A stretch of 64,000 nt of DNA, from the NCBI GenBank assembly GCA_027625915.1, contig JANTQA010000021.1, positions 3,224,001 to 3,288,000 on the forward strand, in the 5' to 3' direction. Made by a program: the position numbers and the translations under genes. This document shows positions 47,102-57,825 of this stretch, piece by piece (within the stretch, counting starts at the first letter, position 1; each line of letters begins with the position of its first letter). Below the pieces are notes generated by a model. The model had not been told where the DNA came from. It saw only the letters and a list, made by a program, of their open reading frames with translations, and did not search any database. Origin of the DNA: Anaeramoeba flamelloides. Its lineage: Eukaryota > Metamonada > Anaeramoebidae.

Positions 47102-47652
47102 GTGGTGATGAAGTCAATGATGATAACAAAATAAAAAAAGAGAAAACAAACTATAAATTCCTTTTAAAATTGAAAAATTTAATCAATTTAACTTTAAAAC
47201 CTTTAAAAGAAAATAACGATTCAGTTTTATTAGATATTATTCAAATGAAACAGTGGATTCAAGCTATTCCTCTTTCCCTTTCTTCAAATATTTCAAAAAT
47301 TACAGGAAAATTATCAGATGAAAAATTAATCACTACAGAAGAAAAACCTTATCGTTTAATGAAAGGATTTCCTATTAATCTTGAATTAAGAATTGAAACA
47401 ATCAATTTTAAATTAAATTTCAACAACCTTTCAATTCGTGCAATATTTCCTGACCAAAAAGTTGAAATTTTTAAAATTAAAAGTAATGAATTGAGAAAGC
47501 AAAACAATAAGACTTTAACTTATAATACTATTAAAAAAATTGTCATAACAAGAGAAATGCCTTGGTCAGAAATTTGCTCAATAAAATTTGGTTTACTTTG
47601 TGGGCAAAGTTTAATTAGCGAAGAACTTTTAGTTTTTCTTAAATTTAAATAA
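44355..47652 (+). CDS. INTS4: Integrator complex subunit 4 (HEAT-repeat scaffold)
   Basis: INTS4 is part of the Integrator cleavage module with INTS9/INTS11, which cuts snRNA and other Pol II transcripts in the nucleus. From about 44551 to the stop the frame gives 1033 residues. HEAT repeats fill residues 1-270; Gln-rich insert 327-370; then the most conserved block, VFVQGLEDEKKEVRLAALEA matching FVHGLEDEMYEVRIAAVEA of human INTS4, IGDEIDQVRVQAINCLNKI, and LVLNSAV...IFRHYQFLKDKYKD matching LIFNAAK...TFRHYAYLRDSL. Acidic inserts lie at 627-664 and a poly-Asp run at 823-851. The C-terminal beta-rich domain (EKPYRLMKGFPINLELRIE, MPWSEICSIKFGLL) also matches. The start is unsettled: this frame is open back to 44422 but has no ATG, whereas ATG 44355 opens a neighbouring frame that reaches the same A-rich tract. 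A one-base length change in a run of A, or a missed small intron, would reconcile them. Confidence 0.9.
47041..47100 (+). repeat. (GAT)20 tract coding poly-Asp in INTS4
   Basis: Pure trinucleotide repeat in the coding frame, giving an acidic run between the HEAT region and the C-terminal domain. Confidence 0.97.
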
Positions 47653-47671
47653 TGATATAGAATTAGTTTAA

Positions 47672-47706
<35 letters not shown>

Positions 47707-49219
47707 TTATTTTTTTGTATTATATTTTAAATGATTATTATTCCAATATTTTATTCTTAAATCACGATTTGAGCAAATAAAAATTATTTTAGAAAGTAAA
47801 AAAGGAAAAATCTATCAAATAAATCTTGGTTAATTTGTTCAAAGTGTATTTTTTTGTTTAAGTGAGTTACGATTTTTGAAAAGTGTTTATTTTTATATAT
47901 TATTTGAGTATTGAAAAATTGATCATATTGCTGTTCATAAAACGAAAAAAAAAAACACCTCAGATAATAAACTTCAATGATTTTCATTTATGTTTGATAA
48001 ATAAATAAAAATATAATAATTCGAAATTGAATTAAGTGTGCCAATAGAAATTGAATTTCTTTCAGGGTTAAAAAAGTTTTAGTTACCTTCAATTTTTTGA
48101 TCTGGTACAGATTTATCCAAAATATTTAATATACCGAAAAAAGAAATATATCGAAATACTGAAATTATAAGAAATTTAATTTTAAATATATATTCGATAA
48201 AAAAAAATTGAAAACAATCATGAAAAAATTCAAATTCTAATATACAAAAATGTTCTTTAGTTGAGAATAGCTGGAAAACAAAATATAATTACATTTTTTG
48301 AAAAAAATAAATTTACTTTTCAAAAATAAATTCTCAACAAATATCTGGATACGTGCTCATTTTAATTTATGAAATCTTACTTTTTGAGATTATTTACTTA
48401 AAATTGAGTTGGAAAAATTATACAACTGCTTTTACCAGAAAATATTTTATAACTTGAAATTTTGATCATCTAGGGATTTTTGTCATTTTTAATCGAAAAA
48501 ATATTAAAAAATAAACCTTTTATCTCTCTATATATAGAGTGTATTGTTAAATTTTTATATATCTATGTAATTTTTATTTTATTAGGCAGTGTATATTTTG
48601 TTTTATATAAAAAATAGTTACATATTTTAAGAAGAGAGTTATAAATCAAGGTAAAATTGTTAAAATAAGATATATCGAAATTGTAAAACCCATTTAAAAA
48701 ACAATCACTCTATTTCTTAAATCTAGAATACTTACATCATTTATCAAAAAATATAAAAAACCATTAATAAAATTAATTTTGTCTATTTATCTTAACCTCA
48801 AATAACCTAATTTTCTTCACAATCGAATTTAAAATTCAAATTTTCTTGAAAGGGTTCAAAGCTGTAGAATCTATAAAAAATATCATACATGATGGAAATT
48901 TATTATTAAAAATTGTATAGTTACTTGCGATAAAAAATAACTTGATTTTTTTTTACAAAATTGAAAAAATTTTTTTAGTTAATGTGATTTCTTTATTATT
49001 CAATAGAAATTAATTCAAAAAATTTACTTTTTTTTTGTAAAGTTTATCTACATATCAAAAAATTTCCAAGTTTTCCTGATATAAACATATACTTATTTAC
49101 TAAAAACTTTTTGGGCCCTTTGCACCCCGGTATTACATTAATAAATAATTAAATCATTATAAAAGATATTTTGGGATCACAAAGGAATTTTGTTTGGTCT
49201 TTTGATAACCATTTATTCG

Positions 49220-49280
<61 letters not shown>

Positions 49281-50863
49281 ATTTTAAATAATTAAAAAAT
49301 AAAAAAATATTAATTAAATTTTAAAAAATCATAATAATTTTTTCATTGTAAAATGAATAAGTTTTTTCTATAAGAATTTTTTTCAAATTTAAATTATATG
49401 TCCAATAGTTCAAAGCAGATAAATAGTTGATTTTTTTTTTAATTTTAAATATTTGTTATTTTTCTACTTTTCAAAATATAGGCGTAAAATAAACAATATT
49501 AATAAACAAGAGACCATCATTTAAAATTATTTTTGAATATTGGATTTAATTTTGATTTGCAAAATTCAATTTTCACAAAGATTTTTTTCTAAATTTTCAC
49601 TAAAAATTAAATTCCAAAAAAAAAAAAATTTGATTGAAGATTATTTTATAATCTTTGAAGAATAATTTTAAAGTCATTTTCTATTTTTTTTATTTATAAT
49701 ATATTATTTTACCCCACAGAATAAGTTTTTATTGATTTAATTTAAATTTATGAAATAATTTTTCAATTTTTTTTTTTTTATTTTTTCAATTATTTTTTAT
49801 TTTTTCAATTATTTTTTATTACTTGAATAAAAATTTTAGAAAAATATTAATCTCAAAGTTTTTATTTCAGCCTAAAAAAATGAATTTCATTTTACTCTTA
49901 ATTTAACATTTATTGAAATTTTGTTTGAAAAAAAAAAATTAAAATTTCTCAGTAACATTTTCTTTTTTTTTCGTCTTATAGTAAAGATAATAAATTTATT
50001 AGCATAAAAGAGTGTACTCAGATTTTACAAAAAATATTAATATTCTCTGTAAAAGATAAAAGAATATTTAAACTCTTTCTATCTTAAATTAATGATTTTT
50101 AACCTTCTTTCCAGTATTTTCGTAAACATTCAAAATTATATTATTCAAAATATTTAACAAAACCAAACATTACCTAAGCTAAAATTTTTGTCTTAATGGC
50201 GATATTTTCAGTGAAAAAGGTGAAACAGGAGAAAAAAACACGCTCTTTAAAGATTTAAATAATCTAAATTAAATTTCTCTAATGAGAATTTGTTTTAATC
50301 AAAAAATAAGAAATTTTTACAAATTCTTACAATTTTCAGAGAATTTTACCTTTCTTCGATATTAATAAAATTTCATATAAACATTTCATATTTTTCATTT
50401 TAAATCTATAAACATAAAAAAATTCTCAATTTTGTTTTAAATTTATTTTTAGTTACTTTTAAAAGTTTGAAATGTTTTCAAATATGAAATTTTGCTTCGA
50501 AATCCCTTAAACCTTTTATTTTATTTTAAAATTTTTTAACAAGAGAACTGATTTTACATTTTTTTTTTTGTTACTTTATAAACTTTGAAACAAGTATTCT
50601 TTGTCCACTTTAAACTGGCCAAAAAGTCTTTTTGAGAAGTGAAAGTAAAATAACATAATAACTCAAAACCTGTTGTGGCTGAAACATAATCCCATGTACT
50701 AAGTACAATTATTTATTAATTTTTTTCCTGAAAGATAAAATATTACTCATACCCTAAATAATATTCAATTAAATTGGATAAGCAAACATCTTTATCAACT
50801 TTAGAGAAATCAATTACTTTTTTTTAAAAGAATTTAAATTTTTTGAATTAATTTTCATCAGTA
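47653..50863. other. AT-rich intergenic stretch
   Basis: No gene. Starts with a 31-base T-tract (47675-47705) 22 bases past the INTS4 stop. A long (AT)n tract lies at 49222-49277. Confidence 0.5.
49222..49277. repeat. (AT)28 microsatellite
   Basis: Uninterrupted AT dinucleotides; the longest in the window. Confidence 0.97.
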
Positions 50864-51502
50864 AAAAGATCTGATCTTTTTTTTTTTTTTTTTTTTTTTT
50901 TTATTGTTTAAGTGAGGAGTTTTTAGTTCCTCTTGTTGACCCGAATTCCTAAATTGTGATTTAGAAATTTTTTTAAAGATTTCCATATACTTTTATTTTC
51001 CACTAGGGATAATAAAGTTATGAAATCTTTTCTGTTAATAATATTAAAAATATTATTGTTTTTTAATATATGAGATATATTGATTTTTTTTAATTCAGAT
51101 ATCCAGATTTTACGATTATTTTCATCGGCTGGGCAGTCCCAGAGAAAATGATCCAAATCTTCAATGACATCTAAATTATTTATTTTTTTGCATAATTTAC
51201 AAAATTTTGATTTATCTTCATTCATAACATAAGAATACCTGTTTAAATAATTTGTGAATGTTCTAAGTTATAAGATTGAGGTAGAGCCTTTCCATTTTAA
51301 ATATTTTTGTTGTTTATTAATATTTCCTTGAATAGTAACGTTTTTAGATATTTTCGTACTTTCCAACTTGGGCCATTTTTTTCTTGATTAATTCGATAGT
51401 TGTCTAATTCTAATTCCAAATCTTTTAATGTTTTTGATTTCCAGTTAATATTTTCAACTTCTTTTTCTCTAAATGGCAGAAGTTTAATTAAAAGATCTGA
51501 TC
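50864..51502 (-). mobile_element. 5'-truncated LINE insertion with target-site duplication
   Basis: Read on the minus strand. A 13-bp direct repeat AAAAGATCTGATC flanks it (50864-50876 and 51490-51502). Next to the first repeat a T-run (about 50877-50902) is the poly-A tail of the minus-strand element. The body encodes the end of a non-LTR reverse-transcriptase protein: VENINWKSKTLKDLELELDN, then, in another frame, RTFTNYLNRYSYVMN, and a Cys/His motif with CKLCKK...HFLWDCP followed by R..W. The last 100 codons (51225-50923) are open; upstream of them stops and a frame change are present. About 610 bp survive of what is normally several kb. Confidence 0.9.
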
Positions 51503-51937
51503 CTTTTTCTTTTTGGAATTTTGAATTTAAACAATAAAAATTTTCAAATCATTTTTATTTTTAAGAAATCTCAATTTTTGTAATTTCTAATCATTTTATA
51601 TGATCAAATAACATTTCAAATTTAATCTAATACATTTAAAAAAAAAAAAAAAAGTAAATGTGTAAACAATATGAGTATTATACCCAATAATATGAAATTT
51701 TTCGTGTTTTTATTAGTGTTTTAAATGTTTATAGTGTTATAAATGTAATAGAAAAACATTATAAAAAAAAAAAAAAAACTCTCAATTATTTGAGGTTCCT
51801 ATTTAAATCAAAAATTAAATTTATTTGAAATTAACAAGAAAAGTTTCTTTCATTTAAATTTTTATTTTTTTAATTATTTTTTTACATTAATTTAACTTTT
51901 TAATCTTTTTTAACTTTATTTTTAATTTATAAGAAGT
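51503..51937. other. AT-rich spacer
   Basis: Nothing recognisable apart from A-tracts; contains the 3' end of the 51938-52391 minus-strand gene. Confidence 0.5.
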
Positions 51938-52391
51938 TTAATCTTCTTTTTTTTGCTTTTCATTTTTCATTTTCATTTTCATTTTTGTTTTTTGTTTTTC
52001 TTTATTTTTTTTTACTTCTTCTTCTTTGTCGCTCTTTTCGTTGAAATCATTAGTTTTGCATAATAATTTTGGAAGAAAACTTAAAATAATAACTGCAGCT
52101 ATTAAATAATTTGTATATGATTTTTTTTTCTGTATTATTCTTTCTCCAACAAAAACAATCTTCTTTTTTTCATCCCCATGCATCAAATTTAAAACAAAAT
52201 TATTCTTTCCTGTTGTTATTAACATACAATTGTTATAATATGCCATATCGCCCGTTTCATTTAAAAATTTAATGTTTGAATAAAGTATTTCTTTTGTAAC
52301 GTATTTTAATTTTATATAAAATGATTGATTTTGTTTTTTATCTAATTTATTTGTAATTAACGCATTTGCATGTGTTTGGTTTATAAACGTC
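51938..52391 (-). CDS. Last exon of a single-span membrane protein with KKxx C-terminus
   Basis: The frame is open beyond the first ATG (52246) back to a likely acceptor CTAAAG at 52393-52392, giving 150 residues. The N-terminal two-thirds (TFINQTHANALITNKLDKKQ, SFYIKLKYVTKEILY, MLITTGKNNFVLNLMHG) look like a beta-rich lumenal domain. One membrane segment follows (YLIAAVIILSFLPKLL), then a charged tail ending KKED, which fits the KKxx retrieval signal of ER type I membrane proteins. That pattern predicts a signal peptide in a missing 5' exon to the right. Family not recognised; ER-membrane-complex-type subunits have this layout but no specific match is claimed. Confidence 0.6.
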
Positions 52392-52697
52392 CTTTAGAAA
52401 TAAATTTAAGAATTAGAGAATAAATTTTAAAAATAAATAGAAAAATAAAATTTCAAAAATAAGAAAACGTTTTGCCGAAGAATAATCAGTTTATCCGTAT
52501 TTTTATTTAAATTCAAATTTAAAATTCTTAATTTGAAATTTTTTTTTTAACTATTGTTTTTTTCTGGTGGGTTATATGCAATTATTTCTGAAATGTTAGG
52601 TTATTTATTAGAATCAGTTTTGTGTAGTTTATTTTGTTTGAGAAAAATAAATTATTAACATTCAACCTGGTATTAGAGAAATTTAACGAATATGTTA
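52392..52697. other. Probable intron or 5' region of the KKxx gene
   Basis: Should contain upstream exons of the minus-strand gene, but none can be set with confidence. Confidence 0.35.
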
Positions 52698-52894
52698 CAG
52701 TCAGAACCACTTTTAAGATACAAGCTATGAACCAAATTTAAGGCACAAAAAAAATTCCAAATTAATCCACAAAATTCAAATTCTAGTATTATGATTTGTG
52801 TAAAAAAAAAAATCCAAAAAATGTGCTTTAATTTGAGATTTTTTTGTGCCTTAAATTTGGTTGAAAGTTTGTGTACTAAAAGTGGAACTGACTG
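52698..52894. mobile_element. CAGTCAG-end MITE, 197 bp
   Basis: Left end CAGTCAGAACCACTTTTAAG and inverted right end (AAAAGTGGAACTGACTG) with TA on both sides (52696-52697 and 52895-52896). Inner arms also pair (AAATTTAAGGCACAAAAAAA with its inverse), so the element folds along most of its length. TA target and CAGT ends fit a Tc1/mariner-class MITE. Confidence 0.9.
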
Positions 52895-53605
52895 TATGTT
52901 GTCTTTTTGTTTGTTTACAATAATTAATTATTGATAACTCTATTAATTAATTAATTTTTTTTATCATTTTTTCCCTGGGTTAATTTTCTTTATATTGGGA
53001 AGAAGAGTTACAAAAGGAAAAAGATCAGGCGGTTACTTGTTAATACTGCGACACTGAAACATGAAAGTATGAGTAACTTGAAAATATAAAAGAAAAAGTA
53101 AGAAAAAAAATATCTAAAAACGCCAAGAGGCTAAAAAAACGAGATCAAAAAAAAAAACAAAAAAAATGACAGCCTTTAAATAACTATCTCCAAATGAACA
53201 TTCATGATAAATTGTCAAACAGTTAAATTAACCAAAAGTATCTTGGCTGTGATTTTCTGATGTTCTTAATTAAATCAATAGTATTAATTTTTTTTTTTTT
53301 TTGATTCTTCACCAATTGCTTCTTTATAAACTCCTCCTAAACAATTTTTTTTTTTTTCTTTACTTTTTTCTTGATTTTTTGTTTTTCAATATTGTGTTTT
53401 TTCTTTGTTATCATATTTTTTCTTTCTTCTTTCTTTATTACCAATAAATTTGTTTTGTTTTTTGATTTTTTATTTTTTTTTTACTTTTTTCTTTTTTGTT
53501 AATTTTTTTTTTGCTTCAAATTATAAAAATAATTTCTTTCTTTTCTTTTATTCTTTTCAATTTGTCTTGTCCAATTATTTTAAGAAAGGTTATCCTTTGA
53601 TTTAG
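52895..53605. other. Intergenic stretch with a less AT-rich patch
   Basis: The part 53000-53260 has more even base composition (CAGGCGGTTACTTGTTAATA, GACACTGAAACATGAAAG) than its surroundings but no open frame or RNA family that I recognise. Confidence 0.3.
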
Positions 53606-54419
53606 GGTATTTCCAAAAAAGTGTTTTTTTTTTTATTTCATAAAAAATCCTCTTTATTAGGTGTTCTATTCTTAAATTGACAAGATCAAATTAAGTGAAA
53701 TACTGATAAATTCAAATAAATATCTGAAAATTTTCACTTCATTTTCCAATTTTACAAATTGTTTACACAAGCTTTGAAGAAAGTATTTTATTCTATTAAA
53801 TGCTAAAAAACTTTGTTAAATTGGTTGTGTTTCAAAAGGTTCTTTCTCTTGAGTTGTTTTAAAAGTTGAGATATGAGATTACAAAAATGGGAAATTAAAG
53901 TAAAAATTTTATCAAATTTATTTGAATTTATCAGTATGAATACTGATTAAATCAACACCCATTGTATTTATTTCAAAATATTTTCATTAAAATATTTTCA
54001 AAAAATGAAAAAAAAAATTAACTCTTTTTTTTGAAAAAAAACAATCCACGGCCAATTTCAATAAAAAACTGGCAATACAGTTAGAATACAAAAGATTTTT
54101 TAAACGGGAAAATATAGTTATAAGTTTTGCATTATATTGGAAATTTAGCCGAGAGATTTAATCCTCTTCGGAAAACGATTTTTTCTTTCAAAAAGAAAAT
54201 AATAAACACCAATTTTAAACCCTTATAAATATCATATAAAATCAAGATCAAAAATTTTCATATCATTAATTTATGCAATGTCTTACTAACAATCAAATTG
54301 AATTATTATTAAGAATCAATAAATGGTAGTTAATGATTTTGTATATTTAAATATTTTTATGAGGATTAAGTTTAATAAAGGAGTTTTAAAATAAATTTCC
54401 CCTCTTTTTTGGAAATAGC
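53606..54419. mobile_element. TIR element, family B, copy 3 (814 bp)
   Basis: Left end GGTATTTCCAAAAAAGTG and right end TTTTTTGGAAATAGC, with interior matching copy 1 from about 54000 to the right end (ATAATAAACACCAATTTT, AAATTGAATTATTATTAAGA, AATGGTAGTTAATGATTTTG). About 230 bp longer than copy 1 in its left half. Confidence 0.8.
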
Positions 54420-54546
54420 TTTTAATACTGTCAAGGTTATAATGAGGATAAAAATCACTTAATAAAGTTTTGTGGTTCTTATAAACAGGGGGTTCTATCT
54501 TTTGATATTATCTCCACCACATTCAATAAAAATTATAAAAAAAAAT

Positions 54547-54612
54547 TGAGATTTTTTTTGCAGATTTTTGGTTTTGGATGGTACCAATTTTTTGGAATGG
54601 GGTTCTATTCCA
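54547..54612. repeat. Right-end fragment of the Tc1/mariner-like short element
   Basis: TTTGCAGATTTTTGGTTTTG and ATTTTTTGGAATGGGGTT match the last 65 bp of the element at 13446-13973. No left end nearby. Confidence 0.6.
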
Positions 54613-54685
54613 AAACCTCACTTATCAAGTACTTAGAAATACACCAAAGAAAATATTTATTCAATTAGTTTTTTATTTATTTCAG

Positions 54686-55017
54686 TTATTGGTGCTTTGA
54701 TACTAAATAATTCAGTAAAATTCAATAATTTTATCATAATTCAATACTACTCTTCATTGATACTTTACGGTTCATGGGTATTTACAATAGAACAAAAAAT
54801 AAAAACGAAAAAAACAGAATTTTTAATTAAAATTATTAATTTTAATCATAAGATAAAAGATATTCTGAAACTTAACCAAAATGGAAGGATAACGTTTGTA
54901 ATGTATCTGAAGAATTCTTTAAGTGTGTATCCCATTAATCTTCCCAATAAAAAAATTGAAATTGATTTTATTTTTAACAATAAACATGTATTTTTGGATA
55001 AAAAGTGTATTTTTTGA
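54686..55017 (+). CDS. Unassigned open frame, possible exon
   Basis: Open for about 110 codons after a plausible acceptor TATTTCAG at 54678-54685, ending in TGA. The peptide (IIIQYYSSLILYGSWVFTIE, NGRITFVMYLKNSLSVYPIN) looks protein-like. A shorter relative of its middle lies at 26283-26450. Neither a start nor a splice partner is found; it could be a gene scrap or part of a repeat. Confidence 0.35.
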
Positions 55018-55087
55018 ATTATTATTCCAAAGGGAGGGAATTAATTTACTCTTTTATCCTTTAACTTTTTTTTTGATTTTTGTTTTT

Positions 55088-55590
55088 TTTTTAGAAAATC
55101 TATAGATTTTCGTTCGGTTTTTTTGAGTTTTCTATTTATTTGGAAAATCAATAGATTTTCGTTAGGTTTTTTTTACTTTAGAAATAAACCGAAAATTTTA
55201 ATAAATTTTCTGTTTATTTCTAAAGTAAAAAAAACCTAGAACACTTTACACTTAAAACAGAAAACCCAAGAAAACCATCGTTGGGTTTTTTTTTTTTACT
55301 CTAAGAAATGAAAAGAAAATTTTGATTTTTCTTTATTCTTTTGAATTCTGGAAAATTACCGTTAGATTTTTTTTATTAATAAAAATTAGAAAAAAAATTC
55401 AAAAATTTTCTTTTAATTTATGAAATTAAAAAAACTCTACGATACTCTACGGCACTTTTAGTTAGGTTTTCCAGAATTTAAAATAATAGAGTCAAAATTT
55501 TTGTTTTTTCTCAATTATTTCGATTTTTGGAAATTTAGCGGCTGTAAGATACTATACAGTTCTTGACTGCACTTAACGGCACGATTGTTT
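55088..55590. repeat. Modular hairpin repeat, copy 6
   Basis: A series of hairpins. The best has perfect 26-bp arms at 55164-55189 and 55212-55237. Others at about 55288-55370 and 55455-55530 are diverged. A TACGGCACTT tail motif recurs at 55447 and a variant near 55575. Confidence 0.8.
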
Positions 55591-55599
55591 ATTTATATT

Positions 55600-55765
55600 G
55601 TTAATATATCTAATTATTTTTAAATATTCTTGACATTTCCATCCAGAACTATTTATGATTAATTTTTCTCTTAATTGGTTTAGATTTACATTTAATAAAT
55701 TTAAGTTTTCTTTTTCCCAATTAATATTTTCAAAAAGTGTATTTTTTAAAGTATGGAAAATGGAT
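55600..55765 (-). pseudogene. LINE fragment, same region as in 50864-51502
   Basis: The minus strand reads ENINWEKENLNLLNVNLNQL and then GWKCQEYLKIIRYINN, aligning with ENINWKSKTLKDLELELDNY and SWKVRKYLKTLLFKE of the LINE at 51489. It is short, without tail or duplication, and directly abuts hairpin copy 6. Confidence 0.7.
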
Positions 55766-56506
55766 ATTTTATCCCTATTAAAACTCTTGCTGAAAAATTA
55801 ATTTTATTTCAATTCTTAACCAAATATCTTCTAGTTTATGTTAATTTCAAAGTTTATCATTTTTCTGGAACCTTGTATCACTAATTTTGAATTGGTAAAA
55901 TACCAAAGTGGCTGAATTGACAAGCGAGAATAAAAATAAAAAAAAAAGTTTTTCAAAATTTGAGATTGCTGTGATTTCTGTGATTTGCTTTTTCAAAAAG
56001 AAATGAAAATATTATGAATTTTTTTTTAACTTTTATTAAACAAAACAAATTTCTTAGATATTGGCTGTTTTTTTTTTGTTTAAAGTTTGGTTTGTTAAAG
56101 TAGGCCAGCTTGTACATAATCATTTTATGAGTGTAAGTTATTCCTTGAGTATGAAAAAAAATCGTAATAGTAACTAGACACAAAATAAATGTCTAACAAC
56201 ACAGAAACTTAGAATATCTTTCTTTTCGATGTTCATCCAACAGTTCGGGAAAAAAATATGAAACAAGAAAAAAAGTAAAACACAATTTTTAATTGGATAA
56301 TATAAATAGAATCACAGAAACCTCAAAACAAAAAGTAAAATCGATTAATAGAAGAAATGAATTCACTAGAAAGAATAATTCATTATATTATTTTCCATCA
56401 AATCAACAAAAAACAATCTAAATCTCCTTGATCTTCACAAATACAATTAGTGGGTTTGGAGATTTCAAAAATAATCAATTTCTTCAACAAATTTTCAAAT
56501 TATATA
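55766..56506. other. AT-rich intergenic stretch
   Basis: No gene. The part 56290-56420 is the partner of the repeat at 4610-4900. Confidence 0.45.
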
Positions 56507-56704
56507 CAGTCAGTCCCACTTTTAAGACACAAATTTACAAGGAAATTTAAGGCACAGAAAAATATCTCGAATTAAAACACATTTTTTGGAATTTTTTTTG
56601 ACACAAATTATTTTATTTGAATTTGAATTTTGTGCATTAAATTTAGATTTTTATTGTGCCGTAAATTTGGTTTAAAGTTTGTGTCTTAAAAGTGGAACTG
56701 ACTA
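56507..56704. mobile_element. CAGTCAG-end MITE, 198 bp
   Basis: Left end CAGTCAGTCCCACTTTTAAG and inverted right end with TA on both sides (56505-56506, 56705-56706). Matches 52698-52894 over its length. Confidence 0.9.
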
Positions 56705-57825
56705 TATCAATCAAATAAAAATCCTTACCAAAATATAGATATTAAAAAAACTGTTATTGTGTTAAGTCCTTCATTTAGACTTTAATCATTGGGCCGACCT
56801 CGTTTTTTTTGGAAATCCTTTAATAATGAACCAATTTTGATAAAATTTCATATTTGATTTTATTATCCCAAATACTACCCAAATTCTTCTAGAATAAAAA
56901 TGTGAGGAATATCGGTTCTTCAAAATATTAATTAATGGGGTTTTATTGTAAAAATAATCTCATTCGCCAATCTCAAAAAATATCCAATAATTTTTCTTCT
57001 TAGATATCTGAAATAATTCTTTTTTATATACCAAGTCAATTTCATAAAAGCAGAAACCATTTTGAGTATTTTATTTAACTACAATTTGATTTTTAAATTT
57101 ATTTGTCAAATGAAATAACTTTTTAAAAATCAAAGGTCATTTTTGACAAATAAAAAAATTCAAAGAAATTAAATTTCCAAAGAGAGATAATAAAAATGAT
57201 CTCCAAAACTCATAATCAACAACAACAACTATAACAGTACACCTCTTTAAATATTGGTTTAGTCTTGGAATATTTCAAAGATAAGAGGAATTATTACCTA
57301 ATAAAGAAACACTAAAAATTGAAAATCCGAGAATAGCTTTGTTTGGCTTAAAAAAAAGATCCCTACTTTACTGATCACTCATCAAAGAGTAGAAACTCAT
57401 ACAAGAATTCGTCTCTTAACAAAAATAACAAATTGTTTTCAAACAGAGGAAAACTGAATCCAAAATTTTAATCAAGGTCGATTTATTTATTTTTTCTTTT
57501 GTTAATAGATTATAATTTGAATTTCTTAAAAATAATATGTCAAATAGTGCTCTTAAAGAATTAAAAAATAAAAATCTTAGTCCTATTAATGTTCCCAGTT
57601 AAATAAATTTGTTGGGCTTTTTTTCCCAAATAATAAATGAATTCTTTGAAGACTATTTTTTCGCCAAACCATTTTAAAAAATTCCTTCCACTCATTACTC
57701 GAATAAAATTAGTGTATGTGGTTAAATTTTAGTAAATTATTTTCAAAACACAAATTTATTCAAAAATGTATTTTTAATTGAAATGCTGTTTTTTGGAAAA
57801 ACAATTCTTAACCCTTTGTTTTATA
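56705..57825. other. AT-rich intergenic stretch
   Basis: No gene I can support. A 21-codon frame at 57537-57602 has no context. Confidence 0.45.

Noticed and set aside
57537-57602. 21-codon frame beginning MSNSALKELKNK
   Set aside because: No splice donor, no homologue and no context; could be chance.
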